From Leguminivora glycinivorella (Eukaryota; Arthropoda; Insecta; Lepidoptera; Tortricidae), in assembly GCF_023078275.1 (NCBI RefSeq), contig NC_062975.1, forward strand, positions 26,043,085 through 26,107,084: 64,000 nucleotides of DNA, given 5' to 3'. The stretch's first letter is position 1. Each line of letters starts with the position of its first letter. This document shows positions 31,633 through 41,547 of this stretch, in pieces. Made by a program: the position numbers and the translations under genes. The notes beneath the pieces were generated by a model that was given only the letters and a program-made list of their open reading frames with translations, made no database searches and was not told the DNA's origin.

Positions 31633-31845
31633 CTACAAGTTTATTCAATAAGGAGATAGGTATGCGGTCTTGGCGGTAGGTAGGTGTGTAATGATGATTT
31701 CCGCAGCAAAAACTACCGTTTGACTTTCTTCATGACAAAAACTGTCTTCATTCTACAATTTACAATCGAATCAGTTGTTGACAAGACAGACTTTTGCATT
31801 TATAACAATAGTAGGAAGTAATAAATTTATTTAATTTGAACAAAT
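31633..31845. other. No gene seen
   Basis: AT-rich, nothing recognised. Confidence 0.5.
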
Positions 31846-32178
31846 CATCATCCTCCTTGCGTTATCCCGGAATTTGCCACGACTCATGGGAGCCTGGGGT
31901 CCGCTTTGACAACTAATCCTAAGACTTATATTGACCGGGATATAGACCGTGACTACCTTTTTGATTTTTGTCGAGCTCCCGATATTTCGACGCAGTTTTA
32001 TGCTTCATGATCACGGAAAAAATCAAAAAGGTAATCACGGTCTTATCCCGGTCAATATAAGTCTAATGAAAATAACCGTGAATCATTCAAAACTCTAACT
32101 AATCCCAAGATTTGGCGTAGGCACTAGTTTTTACGAAAGCGACTGTCATCTGACCTTCCAACCCGAAGGGTAACTAGA
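31846..32178 (-). mobile_element. tRNA-derived SINE (CCTAGCGG family), split
   Basis: 31846-31925 (ATCATCCTCCTTGCGTTATC ... GGTCCGCTTTGACAACTAAT) and 32095-32178 (AACTAATCCCAAGATTTGGC ... GACCTTCCAACCCGAAGGG) are consecutive parts of the SINE that is intact in its 5' half at 32514-32756. The word AACTAATCC-AAGA is present on both sides of the break, as a target duplication would be. The head is missing. Confidence 0.8.
31922..32064. mobile_element. MITE with ~47-bp inverted ends
   Basis: AGACTTATATTGACCGGGAT onward and its inverse ending ATCCCGGTCAATATAAGTCT. The loop holds CTCCCGATATTTCGACGCAG. About 30 bp (ATGAAAATAACCGTGAATCA...) lies between the right arm and the resumed SINE and probably belongs to the element. 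Confidence 0.8.
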
Positions 32179-32189
32179 TTACGCAAGTA

Positions 32190-32335
32190 TGTCAAAAATC
32201 GGAATGGCCAAGTTTCTAATGGGTCGGCAACGCGCATGTGACACCCCTTGAGTTGCAGGCGTCCACAGGTTACGGTGACGGCTTTCCTTCAGGCGGACCG
32301 TATACCTGTTTGCCACCGAGGTGGTATAAAAAAAT
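32190..32335 (+). mobile_element. LINE RT 3' end (ELPAEVF family), short
   Basis: AAGTTTCTAATGGGTCGGCA, ACGCGCATGTGACACCCCTT, then ACCGTATACCTGTTTGCCAC and an A-rich tail. It retains only the last codons and 3' region. Confidence 0.75.
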
Positions 32336-32357
32336 AATGTAGGTATAGTATTGTAAA

Positions 32358-32488
32358 TCGTTGTACGATAGGTATATGTGCGAATAAGTAATTCGCCACT
32401 AGTGTCGATTTAAAACACTCTCTTCGTGAGTGTTTTAGTTTATCGCCACTTGTTTCGAATTTATTATTTATCGCACTTGTATCGTAAT
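32358..32488. mobile_element. MITE with imperfect long inverted ends
   Basis: ACGATAGGTATATGTGCGAA and its partner TTATCGCACTTGTATCGT; the centre is ACACTCTTCGTGAGTGTT. A relative in the same arrangement is at 36800-36925. Confidence 0.7.
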
Positions 32489-32513
32489 GTACTACTTATT
32501 CTTCAATGTTAAA

Positions 32514-32756
32514 AGCGCTGATGGCCTAGCGGTAAGAGCGTCGCGTCGCGGGTTCGAACCCCGGCTCGTACCACTGAGTTTTTCGGAATTTATGTGCGAA
32601 ATGTCATTTGATATTTGCCAGTCGCTTTTCGGTGAAGGAAAACCTGAAACCGGACTAATTCCAATAAGGCCTAGTTACCCTTTGGGTTGGAAGGTCAGAT
32701 GGCAGTCGTTTTCGTAAAACTGCCTACGCCAAATCTTGGGATTAGTTGTCACAGCG
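32514..32756 (+). mobile_element. tRNA-derived SINE (CCTAGCGG family)
   Basis: The head GCGCTGATGGCCTAGCGGTA (A box TGGCCTAGCGGTAAG) and GCGGGTTCGAACCCCGG (B box) resemble an alanine/glycine-type tRNA with a shortened anticodon arm. The body continues GAGTTTTTCGGAATTTATGT, CAGTCGCTTTTCGGTGAAGG, and CCAAATCTTGGGATTAGTTG. The usual 3' end (CATCATCCTCC on the reverse) is missing here but present in the split minus copy. Confidence 0.85.
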
Positions 32757-33123
32757 AGGTCACAAGAAGTATTATTCTTCAATGTTCAAATTGTTCATAA
32801 TAGTTGTACATCCAACCTTCACACTTACAGAGTAACTTCGTCGGTGCAACAATAAAGCGTGCGTAAAAACCGGAATATCAGTCAATGGTGGATCTCAAAG
32901 CCCGCTTTTTATCCTACTTGACTGGTAATGTGGTGAATACATACATGAGAAATAGGGGGTGGGGAGGCTTTGTTGTCTTTGCTTAGGGCTGGCGTGATGG
33001 AAGATTTTATTTCTTAGTAAATTGTGGGAAATATTTTTATTGACAAATCTTAAAGCAGATATTTAGTACGAATAAAAGTAGGTAAAAAAGGTAGGTAGTA
33101 GGCTTCATAAAATGTGGTAGCGT
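32757..33123. other. No gene seen
   Basis: Unremarkable mixed-composition DNA. Confidence 0.45.
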
Positions 33124-33195
33124 GTATTGGGGTAATTTCGAAAGTCATATAAAAATCACAATTATTTCTATCATATTCGAAATTACCCCAATGCA
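33124..33195. mobile_element. 72-bp MITE
   Basis: ATTGGGGTAATTTCGAA at 33126-33142 and its perfect inverse at 33177-33193. Confidence 0.75.
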
Positions 33196-33716
33196 ATCTA
33201 CATAAGTTAGTAAGTAACGAGTTCCGATACCCGGAGAGGCCCATTTTTAGCAATTTGGAATTCAGGATAAAAATTCACCATTTAGTATTTTGTCTAAATG
33301 TTTGGTACAGGTACATATTTATAACGACTACCTTCCTCTAGATTTAATAAAAGTAAAAAAATATATTTCTTCAAGCCAATTAAAAACTTCACTTTTGTGC
33401 ACTGTCTGATATACATTTTAACTACCTAGTTCTTTTTTTACATTCAAAAAGTGATGGATAGATTAATTTATTTCTCATTGAAAATGTACATTGAATTTTA
33501 CATGTCAGAATAAAATAAAATGCATTCACAAGAAGATCGTCGCTACACAATATCAAAATAATAAATTATAATAGTCTAAAATCTAAATCATTTAATGTCA
33601 ATAGTAAAAAGTGGGCTGTTATATTTCAATTACGAGTTGGTACTCAACTAAATGATGCAACGACTCAGCTGTAATAACAAATTACAAAATGTGCATCGTA
33701 TGAACTTTGCTATTAT
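33196..33716. other. No gene seen
   Basis: AT-rich; nothing recognised. Confidence 0.5.
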
Positions 33717-33844
33717 CTGTCAAACAAGTCTGTCAGTAAATAAGAACTAAGAAAACTATAGGTATCCTTTTCTCTAGCACCCTAAAGAAAAGGATGCATA
33801 TAGTTTTCTTTGTTCTTATTTACTGACAGACTTGGTTGACAGAG
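33717..33844. mobile_element. Near-palindromic MITE, copy 1
   Basis: CTGTCAAACAAGTCTGTCAG to CTGACAGACTTGGTTGACAG: arms of about 58 bp around CTCTAGCACCCTAAAG. Copy 2 at 50265-50394 is almost the same, in inverse orientation at the centre. Confidence 0.85.
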
Positions 33845-34198
33845 TATACAAGCTAAATGGTGCTACGGGCTACAGCGTAGCATAGTAAGAACAGCCTGTA
33901 TTTGTTCATTTATAATTGAACATTACAAAACAGCGACTCGTAAAATCTAAAAAAAAAACTGAAAATAAATAATCTCTATTTACAATCAAATATGCTAAAA
34001 CTAATCGCTAGTTACGTTATGCTTCTTTCATCTTAAAAACCCATTTCATACATACGCCATATACATACATATGCCAGAAGACTTGTTGCATCTCACAGCC
34101 GATGCAGTTGACTGGCTAAGCTCCCTGAATATTGACTTTTAAAATGTAGAAATAATTGCCTATTTTCAAATTGATACCATACGACTAAATATAAATAT
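33845..34198. other. No gene seen
   Basis: AT-rich; nothing recognised. Confidence 0.5.
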
Positions 34199-34440
34199 AT
34201 AATCACGCCTGTAGAGGGGCAGAGCACATGTACTACTAAGTTTCAGTGCCACTCTTGGCAAAAAGGGGTTGAAAGAAATCCAAATTGTGACATTGCAGTG
34301 ACAGGTTGGCCTCTCGCCTACGCCACAATTTAACCCATATCCCTACTTCTACGTCACAGTCTACTTCTACGACACCCACGGAAGAAAGGGGATGGTGAAA
34401 TTCTTAACCTGTCACCACACGGGGCCCACCATTGAAGTCC
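34199..34440 (-). mobile_element. SINE-like element sharing a LINE tail, long copy
   Basis: Minus strand, from the tail AATCACGCCTGTAGAGGGGC through GTTTCAGTGCCACTCTTGGC to the 5' part CTACGACACCCACGGAAGAA and TTAACCTGTCACCACACGGG. With the 39.7-kb copy it defines a body of at least 240 bp. No tRNA-type A or B box is visible in the 5' part. Confidence 0.7.
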
Positions 34441-34450
34441 TATAAGGCCT

Positions 34451-34546
34451 ACTTGCACCAACCACTTAGCTCAGGGTTAGTGGGCTATCATCTGTCAAAT
34501 TCCATAGAAAAGGGTGGGTTAACCGTCCATTTTCGTTGGTGCAAGT
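34451..34546. mobile_element. MITE, ACTTGCACCAAC ends
   Basis: ACTTGCACCAACCACTTAGC and TTTTCGTTGGTGCAAGT; 12-bp perfect inverted ends with some subterminal pairing. Confidence 0.7.
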
Positions 34547-34835
34547 AATTCTTGAGAAAGTCTATTTTTTTTAAAGCTCCGTCATTGGCACCCCTACGCC
34601 CCGTAAAACCTCCGTCCGCGTCCGTTCTATTTCCACCGTACATAAGCCTTATATACACGCCGCTGTTTCAGACTGCTCTCTGATTTGCGCTGCGAGGAAT
34701 CCTTATATACAGCCGCCTTCAGATATATAGGAGCGGTCAAACTGATCACAAATATCTCAACACGCCCTACACCGTGTTTTCATTGAATTCCTTTAACCAA
34801 ATAAAGCAAAATAAATAAAAATCGGGGAAATATTG
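34547..34835. other. CpG-bearing stretch without a gene
   Basis: 34590-34745 is GC-richer and carries CCTTATATACACGCCGCTGT and CCTTATATACAGCCGCC, two TATA-like words 70 bp apart. No frame, no repeat family. Confidence 0.35.
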
Positions 34836-34998
34836 CAAAAAGGCCAGGTTAGAAGTACTCGAAACCGACGAGCGTGTATGAGAAACGTTATGAAAGTGTG
34901 TGAAGCGAGAGTGGATTGTCAAGATCGTAGTAAATGGAAATCCGTGATCTCTGCCTACCCCTCTGGGAAACAGGCGTGATTGTATGTATGTATGTCCT
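34836..34998 (+). pseudogene. LINE RT C-terminus whose stop lies in the SINE-type tail
   Basis: A plus-strand frame reads QKGQVRSTRNRRACMRNVM, then KVCEARVDCQDRSKWKSVI, SAYPSGKQA and TGA at 34978-34980. W(K/R)S-I-AYP is a C-terminal ending of RTE-like LINE proteins. The codons for SAYPSGKQA and the stop are the same nucleotides as the CTGCCTACCCCT...ACAGGCGTGATTGTATG tail of the SINE-like family, followed by TGTA units. Only the last 48 codons remain. The minus frame over this region is a shadow. Confidence 0.75.
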
Positions 34999-35309
34999 TT
35001 AACCAAGGATGATTTATTTAAAGGATGATTTACAATCTGCATACTAAGAATAGTACCTCAATTTTGTAGCGCCACCTATTAAATGCTATCATAACTACAC
35101 TGATGATGCCTACAATTTTTTTTTCAAAATGTATGTTGACGTGATATCATGTCATTTGTTCTTATAAAAAATAAAAACACGCAAAAATATTTCTTGAAAA
35201 TATGATTTTGGCCACTTCCGGAATGCAAAACAGCGCCATCTAGTTTTAAGCCTGAAAGACATTTCAGGAGTATTATAGTCCTGGTATTATATCGTCCTTG
35301 CTTTAACTA
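34999..35309. other. No gene seen
   Basis: AT-rich; CAGCGCCATCTAGTTTTAAG at 35231 and TAGCGCCACCTATTAAATGC at 35068 are similar words. Confidence 0.45.
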
Positions 35310-35490
35310 TGAGCTCCCTGCCGGGGTATTCCAAATGAACTACAGGAGCAGGTTTTTCAAAAAAGGAGTATACAAGTTTCTAAAGGGTCGGCAACACGCA
35401 TGTGACACCCCTTGAGTTGCAGGCGTCCATAGGTTACGGTGACCGCTTTCAGGCGGGCCGTATACCTGTTTGCCTCCGACGTGGTTTAAA
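35310..35490 (+). pseudogene. LINE RT C-terminal fragment (ELPAEVF family)
   Basis: GAGCTCCCTGCCGGGGTATT encodes the ELPAGV block, followed by FFKKGVYKFLKGRQH-like codons, then GTATACCTGTTTGCCTCCGA and an A-rich tail at 35486. One base is missing relative to 18120-18345 near TATTCCAAATGAAC, so the frame is broken. Same 3' end as at 32.2 kb. Confidence 0.75.
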
Positions 35491-35687
35491 AAAAATAAGG
35501 GAAGGTTCATTAGGTCAAATACAATTAATTTCTCTAAACAACTAGCGTCTCAACTCTTAAGGTTATCGATTTATAAAAAAAAAAACTGAACACGTGTGTG
35601 ACCTCCTTTATCACTTCCTAATTATTGTTATTTATTTTGACAGGTGCCGTCAGACCCTAGACACTAAGTTTAATGCTATCAGGCCCC

Positions 35688-35832
35688 GTAGCCGAATGGC
35701 ATTTCTCCGACGCCAAACGAAAGCGATACGCCGCTGGCTCTGTCGCGCCAATACGCAAGCGCGATAGAGATAGATATCTACTAGCGCTTCGTTTTTTTGT
35801 GAGCGTTTCGTGAGCGATTGTGCCATTCGGCT
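35688..35832. mobile_element. MITE (GTAGCCGAATGGCA family), copy 2
   Basis: GTAGCCGAATGGCATTTCTC and GAGCGATTGTGCCATTCGGC. The terminal pairing is better than in the 29058 copy. Confidence 0.8.
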
Positions 35833-36350
35833 AGCCACCCAGGTCCTCTCACACTAACTTATTATGTTTGAAAACGAAAACAGTTTTTTTTTCCAATTTA
35901 ACAAAAATCGATATACCGGTGGTTCCTGAATCAGACGACGAACCTAACTGCGTGTCGAAATTAACGGTAAAAAAAATACACGGTGTATTGTTAAGGTGTT
36001 AGGACGTGTTCAGATGTTTATGAAGGCTCCCGCCGCTCCGATATATCTGATGGCGACCCGGTCAGCTATTTAGCTGCCTTATGTATATAAATTGGCTAAG
36101 TTTTTTGAAGTTTTAGCTTTGAAATGGGAGTTGGATAAGTTTAATGAAAAATGTAGGTGTTTTTGGTAAGTGGGTGGAAATATAAATTGGCAAAAATAAA
36201 CAGTAATAATTGTAGCTTATTAAGATGTTTTTCAAGATAAAGCTACGAGTACATAAAGGCAAGGTTGTTGATGAGGTAGGTAATTAAAACCTTAAGAAAT
36301 ATTATTAGTAGACATTTCATTCTTCATTATAAAATTTCATAACAATTACT
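35833..36350. other. No gene; short motif shared with 42.07 kb
   Basis: 36008-36062 (ACGTGTTCAGATGTTTATGA ... GATATATCTGATGGCGAC) resembles 42064-42118. Otherwise AT-rich. Confidence 0.4.
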
Positions 36351-36500
36351 GACGACCGGTCTGGCCTAGCGTGTAGTGACCCTGCCTGCTAAACCGCGGT
36401 CCCGGGTTCGAATCCCGGTAAGGACATTTATTTGTGTGATGAGCACAGATTTGTTCCTGAGTCATGGATGCTTTCTGTGTATACAAGTAGTTGTATATTA
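36351..36500 (+). mobile_element. GACCGGT SINE, 3' truncated
   Basis: Head GACGACCGGTCTGGCCTAGC, B box CCGGGTTCGAATCCCGG, body to GTATACAAGTAGTTGTATAT, then unrelated sequence. The 3' part and tail are missing. Confidence 0.85.
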
Positions 36501-36799
36501 TACACGGTCGTGTAACATGAGGAAACCGAAAGATTTTATTTAACCTCTCATTTCTGAGGACAAAATAAAGATAAAATGTTATATAATGTCAAGCAAATTT
36601 CGCAAAAAAATTATTTTTTTTTAAGTTTTTTTGGATCTATTTGCACATAAAAAGTAAATGTTGTTCATAAAAATGGCACTTAAAATAAAAATTTACAATA
36701 AAAAAGAACTTAAGTACAAATGGTGCTTTTTTTACGCACTAGTGGGCCATTTCTTGTTAGGTCGAAACTTCGGAGGGTCATCTGTACTCAAAAACGTCA
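36501..36799. other. No gene seen
   Basis: AT-rich. The 99-codon frame at 36658-36957 runs into the MITE at 36800 and is not supported. Confidence 0.45.
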
Positions 36800-36925
36800 T
36801 ACGATACACGTGCGATAAGGAAATTCGTAACTCGTCTCGATTTAAAACTCCCTTCCGTCGTGTTTTAATTTATCGCCACTCGTTTCAATCTTCCTTTTTT
36901 ACGCACTTGTATCCTAATGTACTAT
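36800..36925. mobile_element. MITE with imperfect inverted ends, copy 2
   Basis: ACGATACACGTGCGATAAGG and TTTTACGCACTTGTATCCT; related to 32358-32488 with a diverged centre. Confidence 0.6.
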
Positions 36926-37458
36926 TTCGTAGCGAGTCACTAGTTACTAATTTATGATATCTATCAACGAGGATAACTATCCTCGTCTAACTAGATTATG
37001 TCTGATGACGGCATCATCGCCATCAAAACAGCGTTGTGTTCTGTGAGAAATATTAAGTAATTTTATATGACATTTTACTCTTCTAATAATATATGATGAG
37101 GAATATGCTGTTTAAATTATTCGGTTTCCTAATGTTACACCTTGTATATCACACGTATTTTTCTAATCTTTTTTTTAAATCTTATCGTATACGTATGTGT
37201 ACATGTGTGTGTGTATGCATAGCAAAAACTTATATATTATATAAATATTATACGTATATGTATCTAAAAACTATGAGGTATTTTATCTTGATAAGTGTCT
37301 GGGAGCCTCGACTGCCAACAAACCACAAAGTGGTTTGGCAGAAGATATGTAATAGGGTTAAGCTTTACGTTCTGAATAAACGTTTTTTTTTTTAATTGTG
37401 CTTCTAATCTCGGCGAGACACCGTTGCGCCAATGTTTTGTTTCTAACTAGTATCAATT
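36926..37458. other. No gene seen
   Basis: A short TG run at 37198-37218; the 100-codon frame at 37093-37395 is cysteine/tyrosine-rich from that run and AT bias and is not supported. Confidence 0.45.
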
Positions 37459-37542
37459 GTACATTGGACTGCAGAATTGCATGGAGAAATTGTGAATGAA
37501 TTCATTGATCAATTCGCCACGCACTTTTGAAGCCCACTGTAC
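37459..37542. mobile_element. Short MITE, GTACATTGGACTGCA type
   Basis: GTACATTGGACTGCAGAATT at the left and TTTTGAAGCCCACTGTAC at the right; complete version of the element split at 31161-31632. A relative is at 51411-51494. Confidence 0.7.
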
Positions 37543-37672
37543 AGTCACGGACTTTAATTGTTGATCCACTTTTAGCTCATTTTATACTCTAACGTCACGT
37601 CATAGCTTAACTATGAAATATCCAGTATAAAATAAGCTAGAAGTGAATCAACAATTAAAGTCCGTGACCGTA
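37540..37672. mobile_element. Foldback MITE, TA flanked
   Basis: GTCACGGACTTTAATTGTTG (37544) and CAACAATTAAAGTCCGTGAC (37668 end) are perfect inverted ends extending 34 bp, bordered by GTAC on both sides. It abuts the previous MITE, sharing its GTAC. Confidence 0.8.
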
Positions 37673-37995
37673 CATGTCCGAATGAAAAACGAAATAAAAA
37701 GTACCTACCTACACATATCCGCAATTCCTTAGCTTTGGGGTGACCCCCACCACAATAAACACAACATAACAATAACTTCCACTCCAGCGCACACCAAATT
37801 AATTAATGTGGACGGTGACCAGCAATCTGGCGATAGCGGGTCGTATCTCATTACCCTGCCAATATAATAAAAGACCCTTGCAGAGTTTTATATAGAGAAC
37901 AGTTTTATTTTATCTTTATTTTCGAAAAACGATTTCGTAGTTTTGCGTTGCGAAGTTGCAAACGCAAATCATATTTTCCTAAGTTCTTCCATTTT
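37673..37995. other. No gene seen
   Basis: Mixed composition; nothing recognised. Confidence 0.45.
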
Positions 37996-38205
37996 TTAAC
38001 CCCCGACGCAAAAACGACGGGTTGTTATAAGTTTGACGTGTTTGTCTGTCTGTTTGTGTGTGTGTCTGTCTGTGGCATCGTAGCTCCCGAACGGATGAAC
38101 CGATTTAGACTTAGTTTTTTTTGTCTGAAAGCTGAGTTAGTCGGGAGTGTTCTTAGCGATGTTTCATGAAAATCGGTCTACTAAGTCGCGGTCGGAGGTT
38201 TTTTG
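37996..38205 (+). repeat. Dispersed repeat with CTGT core, copy 2
   Basis: TTTTAACCCCCGACGCAAAA, TTTGACGTGTTTGTCTGTCT, GGCATCGTAGCTCCCGAACG, TTTCATGAAAATCGGTCTAC. The core microsatellite is short here. Confidence 0.75.
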
Positions 38206-38429
38206 TATGGTAAGGTTATTTTTAACACTATCATGGTTTCTATGAGAGTATCTCTAATTTATCGCATCCTTGTTTGCACAGCAGCAATCCCGGTAATGGC
38301 GGCCGGGTCGTATCTCATTGACCTGGGAGTATCAGGTGCCCGGGGAAATATTGGAGCTTCGCTGAACTTCTTACAAGTGCTTCAGTTGAAAATTCTGGAA
38401 TGAAAATAATGTTGCAGGAAGCATCAAGA

Positions 38430-38560
38430 TTACAATACAATACAATGCTCTTTATTGCACACCTCACAAAGTTTACAAACTTTACTAAACAATTAAAAAA
38501 ATGTAGTCCCAAATTTTACTAAACCTTACACTACAAAATTACCAAGCAAATCACATAAGA
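38430..38560 (-). mobile_element. LINE 3' untranslated end
   Basis: TTACAATACAATACAATGCT and CTTTATTGCACACCTCACAA are the reverse of a LINE end with an AATAAAG signal and (ATTGT)n tail. No coding part is recognised upstream. Confidence 0.55.
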
Positions 38561-39094
38561 TTTAATACTTACTATTTAATGTTTTACAACAAATACTATA
38601 CTTAGAGGTCTATTATACGGTTTGCTACATCGCACCTGTGACTCTAGTATCTACGTACTTATGTTAGGGCACATTAGGTAAGGTAGGTTGTATGTAGGTA
38701 CTAGGTACTAATATTATTCACATTAAATACATACATTCAAAAATAAAACCATATTTTTCTACATTCACCTTATTTTTACCGAAATAAACACAAGAATCAC
38801 TCCAATCGAGGAAATACAAAGCTTTTACGTTAGGGTTTCAAGAGGCATGAATAATCATGAAAAACCGAGTCTCATTAAAGCAACCGCAGCTTGGGCACCC
38901 TATTCGGGAGATGTCCTGATAAAAGTAATCGAGATGGTCGCTGTGGTGGACCTTTGCTGTGTTGGCAGCTATTAGGAAAGTTCTAGTCGGGTCTTTGATG
39001 ATTCGGTAGAATAACTAAAGAACATCGGTTTGCGCAATAAATCTAAAATTTGAATACTAAATACTATTGATCAACGATGACAAAAACTGTCCTA
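38561..39094. other. No gene seen
   Basis: Mixed composition. 38860-39000 is slightly GC-richer without a frame I can assign. Confidence 0.4.
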
Positions 39095-39260
39095 AATTTT
39101 TTTTATGCGATGAGGCAAAGGAGCAGGCAGGTGGCATGATGGTAAGCGTTCGCCCATGGACACCCGAAATACCAGAAGGGTCCGAGGTTGGAGTTGTGCC
39201 CCTCGTTGGGCTATTGCAACTTGAGAGAAGTCGGCTTTGAAAGAAGCGGGCTTCCATTGG
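39095..39260 (-). mobile_element. LINE 3' end, second copy
   Basis: T7 at 39097 then GCGATGAGGCAAAGGAGCAG, GGTGGCATGATGGTAAGCG, GGACACCCGAAATACCAGAA; same family as 31190-31577. Confidence 0.6.
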
Positions 39261-39286
39261 TTAAGCTAAGAGAGGTACTGGGCATA

Positions 39287-39548
39287 TTCAGAATTTGGGA
39301 CCCCCCAAAGCGCAAGTTGTTATAAAAATTAACTCGCTGTCAGTTTTACGACGATAATTAAGCATGAAATTTCAATAAAAACATTGTTTTTGTGTTAATT
39401 ACATAAATTTTAAGCGATAATCTACATTCAGAATGTGAACAAAGTAAATTTTTAGACAGATTTTATGCTTAATTTGTCGTCACAAAACTGACAGCGAGTT
39501 ATTTTTTGTTAACAACTTACGCTAATTGGGAGGACCCAGATTCTGAAA
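39287..39548. mobile_element. MITE with ~80-bp inverted ends
   Basis: ATTCAGAATTTGGGACCCCC through TAACTCGCTGTCAGTTTTAC at the left; CAAAACTGACAGCGAGTTAT to GACCCAGATTCTGAAAT at the right. 262 bp, no coding capacity. Confidence 0.8.
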
Positions 39549-39566
39549 TTGCTCACCTAACTCTTT

Positions 39567-39655
39567 GCCATTTATTTGCTCCTGAAAGCGGATTTGCTCG
39601 AGTCGGATCGGATGTCAAATCCCAAATTCTGAATCCAGCTGTTTTCATTTTCCGC
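39567..39655 (+). repeat. Locally duplicated 85-bp segment, copy 1
   Basis: TTTATTTGCTCCTGAAAGCG, GCTCGAGTCGGATCGGATGT and GAATCCAGCT recur at 40096-40180. Confidence 0.6.
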
Positions 39656-39710
39656 GTACTACTAAATGTCCTGGACCATTGTGGTATTGTTCTATGATGT
39701 ATAACATACG

Positions 39711-39996
39711 TATGTATGTTAAACCCCTTCATGTGATACAGGCGTGATTGTATGTATGTATGTATATACATACATACAATCACGCCTGTATCACATGAAG
39801 GGGTAGGCAGAGCACATGAAACTACTCAAGTTTCAGAGCTACTCTTGGCAAATAATGGGTTGACAGAAAACGAAACTGTGACATTGCAGTGACAGGTTGC
39901 CAGCCTCTCGCCTAACCCATATCCCACAGTCGCCTTCTACGACACCCACGGGAGGAAAGGAGGTGGTGAAATTCTTAACCCGTCACCACACGGGTA
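39711..39996 (-). mobile_element. SINE-like element plus opposed truncated copy
   Basis: 39767-39996 is a long minus copy of the LINE-tail-sharing family (from CAATCACGCCTGTATCACAT to CCCGTCACCACACGG). 39723-39760 is a plus-strand 38-bp tail of the same family, so the two tails form a perfect hairpin around ATATAC-type spacer. Confidence 0.8.
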
Positions 39997-40095
39997 AATA
40001 ATAATGATGATGTATAAATAATTACTTATGTTTGTTTTGTCATTATTAAAAGAAAATGCCGTAAAAAAACCTTCAGTTTCATCAGAATCTGCTCC

Positions 40096-40180
40096 CGTTT
40101 TATTTGCTCCTGAAAGCGGTTGGCTCGAGTCGGATGTCAAGTCCCGCATTTAGATTCCAGCTTTTTGCCTGATGCTTGTT
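40096..40180 (+). repeat. Locally duplicated 85-bp segment, copy 2
   Basis: TTTATTTGCTCCTGAAAGCG and GGCTCGAGTCGGATGTCAAG match 39567-39655 with indels. Confidence 0.6.
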
Positions 40181-40298
40181 TGTTTTATTTTCGTTCACTG
40201 TTTGTGACGGTAAAGTTAAAATTACAAGAATTTCCTATTTACTTATCTTTCCATTTTTAATTCATGATATTTGTATATGAATCTAATAAATAAGTAGA

Positions 40299-40338
40299 AT
40301 ATTAACGATGTTGTATAGCTACACAACATCGTTAATAT
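40299..40338. repeat. Perfect 16-bp inverted repeat
   Basis: ATATTAACGATGTTGT and its inverse, 8-nt spacer ATAGCTAC. Confidence 0.85.
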
Positions 40339-40579
40339 CGATTTAATTTTATCTGAACGTCATACAACAGCGACAGTGTAGAAATAACAACAACTGTATT
40401 GTCCTGGATTTGTAAGTTCACATTTTTGAGACATTTGTTTTGAAGTATGTTGCGATGTGGCTAAGACGTCGTTTGCCAAATCTAACGATTAATTTCGAAT
40501 TGGTTGAATCGATTAGTCCCTATGTACAAGGAGGCGCTTAAACAAATATACGATTTCTGTCAACTTACATGTAGTTTAA

Positions 40580-40947
40580 AAATAAAAATGAATGCTAAAT
40601 GGCGTGAAGTTGACCGATCGCCTCAGAAACACTGTACTACGCTCCAAAACACGGATAACTGACGTAGCTGAAACAGCCGCCAAGCTTAAGTGGGACTGGG
40701 CAGGGCACGTTTGTCGTATGCCGGATGACATGTGGGCTAAAGCGACAACCAATTGGGTCCCACCAAATCGAACCCGGGGTCGCGGAAAGCCTCGACGGCG
40801 TTGGCGAGATGACCTTGACGCTTTTGATGAGAACTGGTGGGAAACGGGTCAGGACCGGGATACGTGGAAAGCGAAGAGGGAGGCCTTTGCCCGGCAGTGG
40901 GACACTCTAGGCTCATATAAATAAATAAATAAATAATAAATAAATGA
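40580..40947 (+). pseudogene. LINE RT C-terminal fragment with (TAAA)n tail
   Basis: A frame of about 110 codons from 40592 or earlier to TAA at 40922-40924 reads MLNGVKLTDRLRNTVLR, then AAKLKWDWAGHVCRM, GRGKPRRRWRDDL, and QDRDTWKAKREAFARQW. The order -GV-L-DR-RN...LKW-WAGHV-R...GRP--RW-DD...QDR--W is the C-terminal domain downstream of RT in RTE/CR1-type LINEs. The catalytic domain is absent. The stop is followed almost at once by a (TAAA)n tail, so this family has practically no 3' untranslated region. The intact frame implies a fairly young, 5'-truncated insertion. The first methionine is not a real start. Confidence 0.8.
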
Positions 40948-41547
40948 CATAAAAACTAAATCCTGCGTGATAAATTAATATCGTAAAATACTCACTAACG
41001 AAGATCCGCAAAAATGTAACATGTGTTAGATTATGTTTAAAGTAAGCGAAATATTGTTTTTAGTATGTACTTGATTTTTTTAAATATTATTACAGGATTT
41101 TATTTAAAATTTCGTTAGGTTGCGCGAGTTTAGGTTTTGTGGACGCTGTCATGTGCCAAAAAGAGGTTCTTACAGCTCTGGGACAATAGAAGACATGTAT
41201 GATGCCACGCAAAGTCACGTGATTGGCGTTTTCTATAAACATGTCGGCTGGACCCCTTGGAACATATTTTTACGTCACCAACATTCCACTTATCTTCTGC
41301 TACGTGTGTCAAAGCACATCGAATAGGGCAAGAGGGCAAAAACTAAGCCCTGCATCTTATTATCTTGGGGGTAAGAGGGGACGCTTGCTCAGTATGTCTA
41401 AAATAATGAGCCGATACATTTTGTACCTTTTTGTAACCATGTAATAAATTAGTAATATTAGTATACAGTGAAGTTACTTATATTTCTTACACATGTAGAT
41501 ACAGTTCAGTACGTTTGTTACACCTAAACAGGTACGTATACCTACCA
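40948..41547. other. No gene seen
   Basis: Three overlapping frames between 41120 and 41444 on both strands exclude each other and have no known domain. Confidence 0.45.
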
